From [Haemophilus] felis (lineage in GTDB: Bacteria; Pseudomonadota; Gammaproteobacteria; Enterobacterales; Pasteurellaceae), in the NCBI GenBank assembly GCA_002015125.1, contig MUYB01000040.1:1-64000 (forward strand): a stretch of DNA of 64,000 nucleotides, given 5' to 3'. The notes beneath the pieces are model-generated. The model was not told the DNA's origin and searched no databases. It saw nothing but the letters and a program-made list of their open reading frames with translations. This document shows positions 38,958 to 48,627 of the stretch, piece by piece (positions within the stretch are counted from its first letter, which is position 1; the number at the start of each line of letters is the position of its first letter). Made by a program: the position numbers and the translations under genes.

Positions 38958-38989
38958 CGCCGACGATCCAAGATTGTCGGCGTTTTTTT
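38958..38989 (+). terminator. Terminator of pheA
   Basis: CGCCGAC / GTCGGCG stem followed by seven T. Confidence 0.9.
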
Positions 38990-39044
38990 ATTAGAAAAAC
39001 TACTTCACAATTAAAAATAATTTGGAGATATTTTCAATAAATGA

Positions 39045-39072
39045 TTGATTTTAAAAAAAAAAACAATAACAT
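39045..39072 (+). promoter_or_regulatory. Promoter of the barrel protein with an A11 tract in the spacer
   Basis: TTGATT (39045-39050) and TAACAT (39067-39072) are separated by 16 nt that consist mostly of eleven consecutive A (39053-39063). Changes in the tract length would alter the -35/-10 distance. The hexamers are imperfect, so the promoter assignment is tentative. Confidence 0.45.
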
Positions 39073-39108
39073 AGCTACTCTTTAACCAACCACCTTAAGG
39101 AATCACCT

Positions 39109-40497
39109 ATGAAAAAATTTACTTATACTCTCGCCGCCCTTGCGGTTGCTTTTTCTGTGAATACTTATGCTCAAGAAGAATTAGAAATTGAGCTAGAGGA
39201 TATAACTGAAGAAGCAGAAATGATCACCGAAACAACACCAGTTGAAGTAACTGAAAATACAAAACCAAATATTTCAAATGAAGAGATTACAAAAATTGGT
39301 AAAACATTACTTAAAGAAACCGATCCTATTCCTCAACCTGAAGAAAATAAAAACACAGAAGAAAATTCGCCAGCTAAAAATGGAGACAAAGAGAGTGAGG
39401 CTGAGAGTGAAGATGAAATTGAAATCCTTGACGAGAGCCCAGAAGAAGAGCGAATTACCGCTGAAACTCCAAAGTCTGTTACAGATGCTATTAAACCAAA
39501 TATTTCTGACGAAACCATTGCCGCCACTGGTAAAGAACTCAAAACAGGTGATTTCAACGTACCCGATGAAGTCATTGCAAAACAAAAAACACAAACCGTT
39601 TTAGCCGTTGGCGGCACGACCACGGCGACAGCCGCTAGTACTAGCGTCGCACTAAGCAATGTGAGCGGTCGTTTAGGCAATCTTCGCTCTAGCCGCAGCA
39701 CCGCAAATCACACCGCAAGTTTAGGCACAATGCTTGCCACCGCAACAGAAAAAAGCGGTTTGTGGGTGAATAGCAAATACGCACGAATCAACCAACGCAA
39801 TCAAAGCAAAGTGAACACTTGGGGAATTTCTTTAGGTTATGATCAGCCGCTGCAAACTCTCAACGGCACTTTAAGAGTAGGAGCCGCGTTGGATTTTGAT
39901 CGCAATAAAGGAGAAATCGGTACGGATAAATTAGTGAATAACGCCTATGGTTTAACCTTATACAGTTCTTACGAAACACCTTCTGACCACTATTTTGATT
40001 TATTAGTTCGTGTGGGAAGATCTTCAGTTGCCTTAACCGATGCAGAAAAATACAACAACACCGTTTATTCTACAGCATTTGCTTACAGCCACTTATTCCT
40101 ATTACCGAACAACCTTTCTTTAGAGCCAAAAGCACAGTTAACTTACTCTCACATTAGTGCAAGCAACTTTAAGAAAAATAGATTGCCTGTTTATGTGAAG
40201 CCTATTAACTCCCTTATCGCAACCGCTGGTGCAAAAATAAATTACAGTCTTGCTTCACAAAAATTTGATATTTACGGCAAAGTTGAGCTAAACAAAGAAT
40301 TTTTGGCAAGAAGTACTGGTTCTGTGGGTGTAACAAAATTTAACACCGAAGGTAAAGGCACTTGGGCAACTTTGGGATTAGGCGTAAAATCTCATATTTC
40401 AAAAGATGCCAGCCTGTATGTTGATGTGGATAACTATGTAGGCAACGGTTACAGAAATTCCTATCAATTAAACTTAGGCTTTAATATGAAGTTCTAA
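39109..40497 (+). CDS. Autotransporter-like outer-membrane barrel protein with acidic repeat region
   Basis: 462 aa. Signal peptide 1-21 (NTYAQ). Residues about 25-72 and 102-148 are two diverged copies of one acidic unit (both contain KPNIS, at 52-56 and 129-133, then a GK-L motif). A low-complexity Glu/Ser stretch separates them. Residues about 200-462 resemble a 12-strand autotransporter beta domain (GLWVNSKYARINQRNQ, WGISLGYDQPL, terminal Phe in GFNMKF). The passenger is very short and lacks a beta-helix or recognisable enzyme domain. It should sit in the outer membrane with an acidic surface region. Function unknown. Confidence 0.75.
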   Translation: MKKFTYTLAALAVAFSVNTYAQEELEIELEDITEEAEMITETTPVEVTENTKPNISNEEITKIGKTLLKETDPIPQPEENKNTEENSPAKNGDKESEAESEDEIEILDESPEEERITAETPKSVTDAIKPNISDETIAATGKELKTGDFNVPDEVIAKQKTQTVLAVGGTTTATAASTSVALSNVSGRLGNLRSSRSTANHTASLGTMLATATEKSGLWVNSKYARINQRNQSKVNTWGISLGYDQPLQTLNGTLRVGAALDFDRNKGEIGTDKLVNNAYGLTLYSSYETPSDHYFDLLVRVGRSSVALTDAEKYNNTVYSTAFAYSHLFLLPNNLSLEPKAQLTYSHISASNFKKNRLPVYVKPINSLIATAGAKINYSLASQKFDIYGKVELNKEFLARSTGSVGVTKFNTEGKGTWATLGLGVKSHISKDASLYVDVDNYVGNGYRNSYQLNLGFNMKF

Positions 40498-40524
40498 TTG
40501 ATTGAAAATCAACGAAAAACATAC

Positions 40525-40554
40525 AAAAAATGGAGGCTCAACCTCCATTTTTTT
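40525..40554. terminator. Bidirectional terminator between the barrel protein and aroG
   Basis: TGGAGG / CCTCCA stem with A-run upstream and seven T downstream. Confidence 0.85.
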
Positions 40555-40599
40555 ATGCTTACTTTGTGTGGCAATCAGGATACAAAGCAATAGCAATGC

Positions 40600-41685
40600 C
40601 TATTTTGTCTGAGCACGACGAGATTTCACCGCCGCTGCTAGTTGTGCCAACGCCGTTTCGCTGTCTTCCCAGCCAATACAAGCGTCGGTGATGCTTTGCC
40701 CATAGGTGAGCGGTTTGCCCTCTTCGAGGTCTTGGCGACCTTCCACTAAATGACTTTCAATCATTACGCCGAAAATTTGCGTTGAACCTTGAGCAATTTG
40801 CTGGCTAACGTCGTCGCACACTTCAAGCTGCTTTTTGAACTGTTTGTTGCTGTTAGCGTGGCTAAAATCCACCATCACGTGTGGAATACGACCACTTTTT
40901 TCAATGTCTGCACAAACGGCGTTGACGGAAGCGGCGTCATAGTTTGGTCCATTTTCGCCCCCTCGCAAAATAATGTGGCAGTCGCTGTTGCCTTTGGTAG
41001 ATACAATAGCGGAATGTCCGAATTTGGTTACAGAAAGGAAATAATGCGGCGATTGTGCACTACCAATGGCATCGAGAGCGATTTTTACGCCGCCGTTAGT
41101 GCCGTTTTTAAAGCCCACCGCACAGGATAATCCCGAGGCTAACTCACGATGAACTTGCGATTCCGTGGTTCTCGCCCCAATCGCCCCCCAGCTCATAAAA
41201 TCTGCGAGGTATTGCGGCGTGATCATATCCAAAAACTCCCCAGCCGTCGGTATGCCGAGATCGTTAATATCCGATAATAATTTTCTCGCCATTCGCAAAC
41301 CGTCATTAAGAGCATAAGTGCCATTTAAATGAGGATCGTTGATCAACCCTTTCCAGCCCACCGTCGTTCTCGGTTTTTCAAAATAAACACGCATCACAAT
41401 TTCGAGACTGTCGGCGTATTTTTCACGCATTTTTTTAAGGCACTGTGCGTATTCCAACGCTGATTTAGGATCGTGAATAGAGCAAGGTCCGATCACCACT
41501 AACAAACGATCATCTTGTTGATGAATAATTTGATGAATGTGTTGTCGTGTTTGTTTCACCAACTCCACCGCCAATTTACTGGCAGGAAAACGCTCTAATA
41601 ACGCCACTGGCGGTAACACCTGTTCAATGCGTTGAATGCGTTCGTCGTCATTTTCAATGTTAATTTTACTTTTGTATTCAGCCAT
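40600..41685 (-). CDS. aroG: 3-deoxy-7-phosphoheptulonate (DAHP) synthase
   Basis: 361 aa, type I DAHP synthase of the AroFGH class: PEP + erythrose-4-phosphate to DAHP, the first step of aromatic amino acid synthesis. Signature VVIGPCSIHDPKSALEYA, KPRTTVGWKGLINDP, GEFLDMITPQYL, RTTESQVHRELASGLS and MVDFSHANSNK are complete. AroG (Phe-sensitive) is the best isozyme guess, by analogy with the single Haemophilus enzyme next to the lol genes. No TyrR box was recognised upstream. Confidence 0.93.
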   Translation of the reverse strand: MAEYKSKINIENDDERIQRIEQVLPPVALLERFPASKLAVELVKQTRQHIHQIIHQQDDRLLVVIGPCSIHDPKSALEYAQCLKKMREKYADSLEIVMRVYFEKPRTTVGWKGLINDPHLNGTYALNDGLRMARKLLSDINDLGIPTAGEFLDMITPQYLADFMSWGAIGARTTESQVHRELASGLSCAVGFKNGTNGGVKIALDAIGSAQSPHYFLSVTKFGHSAIVSTKGNSDCHIILRGGENGPNYDAASVNAVCADIEKSGRIPHVMVDFSHANSNKQFKKQLEVCDDVSQQIAQGSTQIFGVMIESHLVEGRQDLEEGKPLTYGQSITDACIGWEDSETALAQLAAAVKSRRAQTK

Positions 41686-41727
41686 AGTTACAACTCATTA
41701 AGATGCACAAAGGTGCGATGAAAAAAA

Positions 41728-42981
41728 TCAGTGTCCACTTAATACTTGTGCTGGTGCTAATTTCGCAGCTCGATGTGCTGGATATAAACTTGCAATTAAA
41801 CTCAGTATTAAGGCACAAATGAAAACTAATCCGACGTCTTGCCAATGCAATTCGCTGGGAAGGAAATCCACAAAATAAATGCCGTCGGAAAGAAATTTTA
41901 TGTTAAACAGCGTTTCGATGCCTCGCATTATTTCCGTTAAATTCAAGGCAAATAGCACGCCAAAAAAGAGTCCAATTAAACACCCTTTCATACCAGCTTG
42001 CAAACCATACCAGATAAAAATCTGCTTAACAAAACGGTTATTTGCGCCAAGGGTACGCATAATCGCAATATCGCCTTGCTTATCTTTCACTGCCATAATC
42101 AATGTGGAAATAATATTAAAACAAGCGACGCCGATAACTAATACCATGGCAATATACATCACTGTGCGAATCAGTTGGATATCCTTATACATATAACCGA
42201 ATTTAGCGATCCAATGTTTAGCGTAAAGCGGTTGAGAGTAATCCTGTAAACTTGGGTATTGAATTTTCTGTACCTCAAACGGCTGACTGACTTTTAACTC
42301 AATGCCATTAGCTTGTTCTGGTAGTAAATTCAAAAACTGTTGTGCTCTCTCAAGCGGTAATAAAGCGTAACTATGATCGAGTAATCCATCTAAACGCAAT
42401 ACCCCACTGACCTGTACACGATGACGAACAGGCTGACTTAATTGTTGCTCCCCATTCCTTTGAGAAATAAGCAAACTTACCCAATCGCCTTCTTGCACAT
42501 TTAACTCTTTAGCGATGCCATAGCCTAAAATTAATCCTGATGTTGAATTAAAATTCCGCCATTGATTGTTTAATACAAAACGGCCAAGCTGACTGACTTG
42601 ATCTTGGGAAGATTTTTCTACTCCCTTCACTTCCACCACCTTTAACTTACTCCCATTCTCCACTAAAGCAGTGAAACGAACAAAAGGAGCAATGCCAACA
42701 ATATCGAGATGATCTAACAAACGTTGTTGTAAAGCGTGCCAATTATGAAGAGTTTGCTGCCCATTTTCATCAGGATAAGCCATCACTTCAACTTGTGGAA
42801 CGACAGCAAGGATACGATTATTTAGCTCGCGCTCAAATCCATTCATCGCGCTTAAACCTAAAATGAGCACAGCAACGCCTAAAGCAATACCAATACTCGA
42901 AAATGTAGAAATAAGAGTAACTAGACGATTTTTTTGTTTACTGCGTTGGTAACGCCAACTAATAAAAAAAGCGTGCATCAT
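41728..42981 (-). CDS. lolE: Lipoprotein-releasing ABC transporter permease LolE
   Basis: 417-aa inner-membrane protein with the FtsX-like layout: helix 1 (about 24-46, [22 protein letters not shown]), a large periplasmic domain, and three C-terminal helices around 275-410. The hallmark NGFEREL after helix 1 supports LolE. With LolC and LolD it extracts outer-membrane lipoproteins from the inner membrane and hands them to LolA. Overlaps lolD by 4 nt. Confidence 0.9.
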   Translation of the reverse strand: MMHAFFISWRYQRSKQKNRLVTLISTFSSIGIALGVAVLILGLSAMNGFERELNNRILAVVPQVEVMAYPDENGQQTLHNWHALQQRLLDHLDIVGIAPFVRFTALVENGSKLKVVEVKGVEKSSQDQVSQLGRFVLNNQWRNFNSTSGLILGYGIAKELNVQEGDWVSLLISQRNGEQQLSQPVRHRVQVSGVLRLDGLLDHSYALLPLERAQQFLNLLPEQANGIELKVSQPFEVQKIQYPSLQDYSQPLYAKHWIAKFGYMYKDIQLIRTVMYIAMVLVIGVACFNIISTLIMAVKDKQGDIAIMRTLGANNRFVKQIFIWYGLQAGMKGCLIGLFFGVLFALNLTEIMRGIETLFNIKFLSDGIYFVDFLPSELHWQDVGLVFICALILSLIASLYPAHRAAKLAPAQVLSGH

Positions 42982-43664
42982 AAGGTCGCCTCTTGCAAAA
43001 CACCGTCGTGCATTACGTAACGTCGGTTCAATTTCTCCGCTAAATTCAAATCATGAGTAACTAACAAAAAGGCAATATTTTGTTCTTGATTGAGCTGTTG
43101 AATCAGTTCAAAAATACTTTCTGTAGTTTTGCGATCCAAGTTTCCTGTAGGCTCATCAGCAAGAACTAATGCAGGTTGATTAACCAAAGCTCGCGCAATG
43201 GCAACCCGTTGTCTTTCGCCTCCAGATAATGCAGAAGGTCGATGACTAATACGATGAGATAGCCCTACCGCCGACAGTATTTTTTCTGCGCGATCCTTCG
43301 CTTCTGTTTTATTTTTTCCACCAATTAACATAGGCATCATGACATTTTCTAAGGCACAAAAATCCGCCATCAAATGATGAAACTGATAAACAAATCCCAA
43401 ATATTGATTGCGTAGTTTTGCTAATTGCTCGCTATTTGCTTGTTGTAATGATTGACCTTGAATAAACACTTCGCCACTAGAAACTTGATCTAAACCACCA
43501 AGCAGATGCAATAAGGTGCTTTTCCCTGACCCTGAGCTACCGACGATAGCCACCAATTCCCCTGCATTCATAGCAAAGTTAACATCTTTCAAAATCTGCG
43601 TTTGCTGGTTTCCCTCTTGGTAAAATTTGTTTACCTGTTGGCAAGATAATAAAAAGTGTTGCAT
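42978..43664 (-). CDS. lolD: Lipoprotein-releasing ABC transporter ATPase LolD
   Basis: 228 aa. Walker [20 protein letters not shown]-loop [21 protein letters not shown] (typical of LolD), signature [15 protein letters not shown], Walker [13 protein letters not shown] and the H-loop VTHDLNL are all intact. It lies between lolC (12-nt gap) and lolE (4-nt overlap), the standard operon order. Confidence 0.95.
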   Translation of the reverse strand: MQHFLLSCQQVNKFYQEGNQQTQILKDVNFAMNAGELVAIVGSSGSGKSTLLHLLGGLDQVSSGEVFIQGQSLQQANSEQLAKLRNQYLGFVYQFHHLMADFCALENVMMPMLIGGKNKTEAKDRAEKILSAVGLSHRISHRPSALSGGERQRVAIARALVNQPALVLADEPTGNLDRKTTESIFELIQQLNQEQNIAFLLVTHDLNLAEKLNRRYVMHDGVLQEATL

Positions 43665-43676
43665 AAATCAGCTCCC

Positions 43677-44864
43677 CTACTCATATCGTAGCGCTTCCGC
43701 AGGCTCAATTTTGGCTGCGCGATATGCAGGATAAATAGTCGAAATAAAAGATAATATTAAAGAAAATCCAATGATAAAGAGAATCTGTTCAGTTTCTAAT
43801 AAAGTAGGTAAATAAAGCTCTGGGCTAACAAGACTAACCAAGCTATCTAAATTCAAAGCACACAGAATGCCTAAGAGCACGCCAAAGAAAGTTCCTACAA
43901 TACCGACTAAACTACCTTGATACATAAAAATTTTGCTGATTTGGATTTTATTCAATCCTTGAGTTTGTAAGATAGCAATCTCACCTTGTTTATCCACAAC
44001 CATTAAACTCAAAGAAGTAACGATATTAGATATGCCCACAATAATCAGTAAGCTAATCAATAAGCCCATCATATTTTTTTCCATACGCACCGCTTGGAAA
44101 AACTCCCCTTTTTGTTTACGCCAATCTACAATTTGCCATTTTGAGCTTGGGAAAAAATCCGGCAATTGGGTGATTTGGAAAGGATCCTGTAAAAATAAAC
44201 GATATCCTTGAGCCTGTTGTGCAGGAATGCGCATCAAACGTCCTAAATCCGCAATATGCGCAAAAACCGTGTAGCTTTCGGCTTCCGATTGTCCATCGTA
44301 AATTCCACTCACCGTAAATAAACGTTGCATAGGCACGCGACCAAAAGGCGTATATTGGCTATTTTCAGTCATCATTACACGGATCTTATCGCCGACTTGT
44401 AGCCTTAAACTCGCAGCTAAACGTTGCCCAACCAATAGATTAAATGCACCCGAAGGTAATAATGAATCAAAATCTTGCTGCACAAAATCAAGCAACATCT
44501 CATCATCGCTAAATTGTTGAATGCCAATGGCACTTCCTGCACTTACTCCGGCGCTAGTTTGTAAAATCACCTGATTCTGATTGATAGGCACTGATTTCAC
44601 AACGAAATTTGGTACACTCAACGTCTCTTGCTGTAAATTGATTTTGCCTTGTGCTGGCATCATAATGGCATGAGGAATATGTTTTAACACTTGCTGTTTT
44701 TGATAACGCTCTAGCCCATTCATTACCGATAGAATAACAATGAGCGCCGCTACACCAAGCACGATCCCAATACTAGCTAAGTTTGTAACTAACCGTCCAA
44801 AACGATCTGTACTTTTTGCACGCCAATAACGTGTGGCAATAAATAAAGGAACTGAAAATCCCAT
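43677..44864 (-). CDS. lolC: Lipoprotein-releasing ABC transporter permease LolC
   Basis: 395 aa; first gene of lolCDE. Helix 1 (about 25-47) is followed by SVMNGLERYQKQQVLKHIPH, a periplasmic domain whose hook binds LolA in E. coli, and three C-terminal helices ending YPAYRAAKIEPAEALRYE. Heterodimer partner of LolE. Confidence 0.9.
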   Translation of the reverse strand: MGFSVPLFIATRYWRAKSTDRFGRLVTNLASIGIVLGVAALIVILSVMNGLERYQKQQVLKHIPHAIMMPAQGKINLQQETLSVPNFVVKSVPINQNQVILQTSAGVSAGSAIGIQQFSDDEMLLDFVQQDFDSLLPSGAFNLLVGQRLAASLRLQVGDKIRVMMTENSQYTPFGRVPMQRLFTVSGIYDGQSEAESYTVFAHIADLGRLMRIPAQQAQGYRLFLQDPFQITQLPDFFPSSKWQIVDWRKQKGEFFQAVRMEKNMMGLLISLLIIVGISNIVTSLSLMVVDKQGEIAILQTQGLNKIQISKIFMYQGSLVGIVGTFFGVLLGILCALNLDSLVSLVSPELYLPTLLETEQILFIIGFSLILSFISTIYPAYRAAKIEPAEALRYE

Positions 44865-44922
44865 AATTCTCTAAAAAAATATGCTGCCAGATTAATCTAA
44901 CAGCATTGGGTTAAAATAATGG

Positions 44923-45870
44923 TTAGCCTAATTCTTGCGCAACAAAATCTTCAATATTTTGTTTCACTTTATTCACTAAAGTCGTTACTGCACTATCTGA
45001 AGCCCAAGCAATATGTGGCGTTACAATTAGATTTGGCAATTCCATTGCTGCTTGAATAATTGGGTTGTCTTTTTCAGGTGGCTCTTTAACTAATACATCT
45101 ACTGCTGCTCCACCAAGATGTCCGCTTTTCAATGCATCAACTAATGCTTGCTCATCCACAAGTGGACCACGCCCAGTATTAATTAGCAAAGCCCCTTTTT
45201 TCATCAAGGCGAGAGTTTGAATGTTAATTAAATTTTGTGTGGTTTCCGTTAATGGACAATGTAGGGTTAAAATATCTGCTTGTTTTAGCACATCTACAAA
45301 AGCGGTATAACCTTCTCGAATTTCTGTTGCATCAGGACGTTCTGCATAAATCACTTGCATGCCTAACGCTGTTGCTAAACGCCCAACTTCAGAACCTAAA
45401 CAACCTTTCCCAACAATCCCCAGTACAGAGCCTTTTACATCGGTAATTGGATAGTCAAAATAACAAAATTGCTTAGAATCTGCCCATTTTGCGGATAATT
45501 GATCTCGATACCAACTCGTTAAGCTGTGCTTCAATGCGAAGATAAATCCTAAAACATGTTCAGGTACAGTAGTTGATGAATAACCACTGACATTTTTAAC
45601 GGCGACTCCTAACTCTTTCGCCGCCACAAGATCCACATTGTTTGTACCTGTTGCCGTGATAGCAATGAGTTTTAATTTAGGTAGTTGCTTCATGACTTCA
45701 CGACTAAATACCACTTTACTCGTAATCGCAATATCAGCATCTTTCATACGCTCAATCACCTGTTCAGCTCCAGTATGCTCATATTCCGTCCACTGATGAG
45801 GAAAATCAGGTTTAGGAATCGGAATATGCTTTGGAATGGCAGTACTATCAAGAAAAACAATGTTTAACAT
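44923..45870 (-). CDS. D-isomer-specific 2-hydroxyacid dehydrogenase
   Basis: 315-aa cytoplasmic NAD(P)-dependent dehydrogenase. The Rossmann motif is GIVGKGCLGSEVG. The catalytic Arg is in LIAITATGTNNVD/INTGRGPLVDEQALVDAL, the Glu in KEPPEKDNP, and the His in NLIVTPHIAWAS. It is closest to the glycerate/hydroxypyruvate reductase (HprA) group by overall pattern, and the same gene neighbours lolC in Haemophilus. The substrate cannot be read from the sequence. Confidence 0.85.
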   Translation of the reverse strand: MLNIVFLDSTAIPKHIPIPKPDFPHQWTEYEHTGAEQVIERMKDADIAITSKVVFSREVMKQLPKLKLIAITATGTNNVDLVAAKELGVAVKNVSGYSSTTVPEHVLGFIFALKHSLTSWYRDQLSAKWADSKQFCYFDYPITDVKGSVLGIVGKGCLGSEVGRLATALGMQVIYAERPDATEIREGYTAFVDVLKQADILTLHCPLTETTQNLINIQTLALMKKGALLINTGRGPLVDEQALVDALKSGHLGGAAVDVLVKEPPEKDNPIIQAAMELPNLIVTPHIAWASDSAVTTLVNKVKQNIEDFVAQELG

Positions 45871-45901
45871 AAGTGCTCCTTATTAAAATGAGGATTAAAA
45901 A

Positions 45902-46480
45902 TTAAGCTTCGCTTTCTTCTAGCTCATCTGACATTTCCATAAGAATGTCTTTACACAGCAAGGCTAGGGAGCGATAAAAGGGTAAACTGGCTTTTGTTTC
46001 CACTTGACTAAGAAATTGACCTGCACAAGGTAACAAAAACTGCTCAAATAATTCTTTTTGTGCTTGCGTAGAATCTCGATTATCCTCAATCCAAGAAGCC
46101 GTTAATAGCAATAATGCAAAATGATCAGCATTTTCCAGTTCTGGTAAGCCTAGACTTTGACGAAAGGCGATAAACTTAGCAACATCAATGCCATAATTCG
46201 ATAAACGAGGATTAATCTTCGCTTCGCTTTCCGCTGTTCCAAAGAGCTTATAATATTCCTGTGCTAACACCGTTAAGTCTAGAGGCATTTGTAAACTGGA
46301 TAAAGCTTGCTTATGTATTTTATCCATTTCCGCCCCCCACAAGGAGGTTAAACCTTGCTGCACAAGCCAATCAAACACATTAGCCAAAATAGGATCTTGT
46401 GGAGAACGATAAAACAAATTACCAAACAAACGACTAATGAGAGAAAAATTATTCGGTTGGGTTGGGCTACTCATTGACAT
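45902..46480 (-). CDS. TorD/DmsD-family redox enzyme maturation chaperone
   Basis: 192-aa all-helical protein. LAQEYYKLFGT and the segment LLLLTASWIEDN-like pattern, with LLPCAGQFLSQVE, fit the TorD family, which holds molybdoenzyme precursors and their Tat signals until cofactor loading. No molybdoenzyme lies nearby, so its client is elsewhere. Start alternatives MSMSS and MSSPT differ by two codons. It overlaps the upstream quinone reductase gene by 14 nt. Confidence 0.7.
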   Translation of the reverse strand: MSMSSPTQPNNFSLISRLFGNLFYRSPQDPILANVFDWLVQQGLTSLWGAEMDKIHKQALSSLQMPLDLTVLAQEYYKLFGTAESEAKINPRLSNYGIDVAKFIAFRQSLGLPELENADHFALLLLTASWIEDNRDSTQAQKELFEQFLLPCAGQFLSQVETKASLPFYRSLALLCKDILMEMSDELEESEA

Positions 46481-47090
46481 TCTCTACAAGTGAAATTAGA
46501 TTTTGTTGTGTTTGAGCAAAAACCTGCTGTAAAAGTTGTGCGATTTCCTCGTTATTTTTCGCATATACTTCCCCAAAAAAACATTGCTGAATATCCGTAA
46601 TACCACAAAAATTAAACAATCCATTCACCAAACAATCTTGTAATGATTGAATAAAACCTAAATTTTCATACTTTTCATAGCTGTTACCCAAGGTCGCAAA
46701 ATGCTGCATTTTCTTACTCGATAACAATCCAACGGAAGCCCCCCCTTCTGTTTTATAGGCAAAACCGTAAGTCAATACTCGATCAAGATAGCCTTTTAAA
46801 ATTGCAGGAAAGCCCATCCACCATAAAGGATAAATGAGGGTAATTAAATCTGCTTGTTTTATCAACTCTTGTTCTTGTTGAATTTCCACCGCAATGATGC
46901 CTTGAAAAGAGGCTTGAATTTCCTGTTGAGAAAGGATTGCTTGGAAATTCAATGCGTATAAATCACGCACAATAGTTTCTGCCCCTACATTCTCACTTGC
47001 CAAAATAACTTGCTTAAGAATACTATGATTTAAACTTTTCGGTTCGTTACCTTGCCCATTTGGATGAGCAAAAATAATTAAATGATTCAT
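46467..47090 (-). CDS. NAD(P)H quinone reductase, flavodoxin-fold (KefF/MdaB-like)
   Basis: 207 aa. The FMN/FAD-binding flavodoxin-like fold begins LIIFAHPNGQG, with SLNHSILKQV and the conserved IYPLWWMGFPAILKGYLDRVL block that lines the active site. It probably reduces quinones by two electrons in the cytoplasm; this family also includes KefF-type ancillary proteins, but no kef gene is here. It is 4 nt from the nfeD-like gene and overlaps the TorD gene. Confidence 0.85.
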   Translation of the reverse strand: MNHLIIFAHPNGQGNEPKSLNHSILKQVILASENVGAETIVRDLYALNFQAILSQQEIQASFQGIIAVEIQQEQELIKQADLITLIYPLWWMGFPAILKGYLDRVLTYGFAYKTEGGASVGLLSSKKMQHFATLGNSYEKYENLGFIQSLQDCLVNGLFNFCGITDIQQCFFGEVYAKNNEEIAQLLQQVFAQTQQNLISLVENVNE

Positions 47091-47094
47091 TTTT

Positions 47095-47544
47095 CTAGTT
47101 CACTTTTTTCACTTGTAAGGTAATGCCATCAACTGCGATAACTTCGATAAGATCATTAGCTTGCAAGTCTATACCTTGGATACGCCAAGTAGTATCGCCA
47201 AAATAACCTCGACCGATGCCGCTTTCTGACATTTCTTGCACTTTCCCTTTACAACCTAGCATAGCGTGATCTCGTTGATTTAAGGAAGTTTTAGCTTGAT
47301 CTTGAGAATCCTTTTTGTGCTGATATTTCCACCACAAGAGGGTGAATAATATGGCCAATAAAGCATAGCTAATAAACAAAGTTGTTAAGGATAGATTTGG
47401 GATAAAAAAATCAATAACGGCGATGGCTAACGCAGCTAATCCCCACCAGAGTAGAAATACGCCTGAAATAAAAATTTCCGCACTCAACAGCACTAAACCT
47501 AAAACGATCCAATGCCATAAGCTCCAATGACTAAGCCAGTCCAT
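47095..47544 (-). CDS. NfeD-family membrane protein (YbbK/QmcA partner)
   Basis: 149 aa. Three to four hydrophobic segments (about 8-75) precede a small OB-fold NfeD domain (GCKGKVQEMSESGIGRGYFG, DLIEVIAVDGITLQVKKVN). NfeD proteins are encoded next to SPFH/band-7 proteins and are thought to modulate their membrane microdomains. The partner gene qmcA lies 11 nt upstream. Confidence 0.88.
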   Translation of the reverse strand: MDWLSHWSLWHWIVLGLVLLSAEIFISGVFLLWWGLAALAIAVIDFFIPNLSLTTLFISYALLAILFTLLWWKYQHKKDSQDQAKTSLNQRDHAMLGCKGKVQEMSESGIGRGYFGDTTWRIQGIDLQANDLIEVIAVDGITLQVKKVN

Positions 47545-47555
47545 TGCCTACCTCA

Positions 47556-48479
47556 CTACGCTTTTTTATCTGCTTTTAACAACTCTGCAATACCTGCAAT
47601 TGATCCCACGAGGTTACTTGCCTCTAGCGGCATCAACACAACTTTACTGTTCTCCGCACCGCCAATTTCTTTTAAGGCCTCTGTGTACTTTTGTGCAATA
47701 AAATAGTTAATCGCTTTCGTATCGCCATGCGCAATAGCATCAGATACCATTTGTGTTGCTCGCGCTTCAGCTTCTGCGGCACGCTCACGAGCTTCTGCTT
47801 GTAAGAAAGCTTCTTGACGCTCACCTTCCGCTTTTAAAATGCGCGCTTGTTTATCACCTTCCGCACGCAAGATTTCTGCCTGACGAACCCCTTCGGCTTC
47901 CAAAATATCAGCACGTTTATTACGTTCCGCTTTCATTTGCGCATTCATCGCAGCAATCAATTCTTGCGGGGGGCGTACATCACGAATTTCAATACGAGTT
48001 ACCTTAATACCCCAAGGATTAGTTGCTTCATCGACGATAGACAATAAACGACTGTTAATGGAATCACGCTGTGAAAGCATTTCATCTAACTCCATTGAAC
48101 CAAGGACTGTTCGAATATTTGTCATCGTAAGATTGATAATTGCTTGTTCCAAGTGATTCACTTCATAAGCGGCATTACGCGCATCAATCACCTGTACAAA
48201 ACACACTGCATCAATAGAAACATTCGCGTTATCTTTTGAAATCACTTCTTGAGAGGGAATGTCTAACACTTGCTCCATCATATTGATTTTCCGCCCCACA
48301 CGATCAATAAAAGGCACCACAAAATTCAGCCCTGGCGTCAGCGTTCGGGTATAACGCCCAAAACGCTCAATGGTCCAGTGAAACCCTTGCGGCACCGTTT
48401 TCAACGTGGAATACAACACTAAAACAACCAAGCCAAGAAATAAAACCGTGGCAATCGGCAAGCCATCGAAAAAGTCCAT
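47556..48479 (-). CDS. qmcA: SPFH/band 7 protein QmcA
   Basis: 307 aa. An N-terminal anchor (about 8-25) leads into the band-7 domain ([57 protein letters not shown]), and an Ala/Glu coiled coil with repeated AEG-RQAEIL units (about 185-240). QmcA forms ring-like membrane assemblies associated with FtsH in E. coli. Forms an operon with the NfeD gene. Confidence 0.92.
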   Translation of the reverse strand: MDFFDGLPIATVLFLGLVVLVLYSTLKTVPQGFHWTIERFGRYTRTLTPGLNFVVPFIDRVGRKINMMEQVLDIPSQEVISKDNANVSIDAVCFVQVIDARNAAYEVNHLEQAIINLTMTNIRTVLGSMELDEMLSQRDSINSRLLSIVDEATNPWGIKVTRIEIRDVRPPQELIAAMNAQMKAERNKRADILEAEGVRQAEILRAEGDKQARILKAEGERQEAFLQAEARERAAEAEARATQMVSDAIAHGDTKAINYFIAQKYTEALKEIGGAENSKVVLMPLEASNLVGSIAGIAELLKADKKA

Positions 48480-48580
48480 AAAATCCTCCGAAAAACATTG
48501 ATATTTCAGTTACAAAATGTCGGAAAGTCTAACAAATAACAAGGCATTTTGCACACGATTTACCAAAATAAATAAGCAAC

Positions 48581-48606
48581 AAAAAACGGGCTCTAAAGTC
48601 CGTTTT
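48581..48606 (-). terminator. Terminator of sstT
   Basis: AAAACGGACT / AGCCCGTTTTTT imperfect stem around TTAG with a T-run on the minus strand. Confidence 0.7.
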
Positions 48607-48627
48607 CAGTAAAACCCAAAAGTATGA

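Noticed and set aside
39278-39701. Alternative frames of 95-122 residues inside the barrel gene
   Set aside because: Produced by the Glu/Lys repeat composition of the real frame; no start sites.
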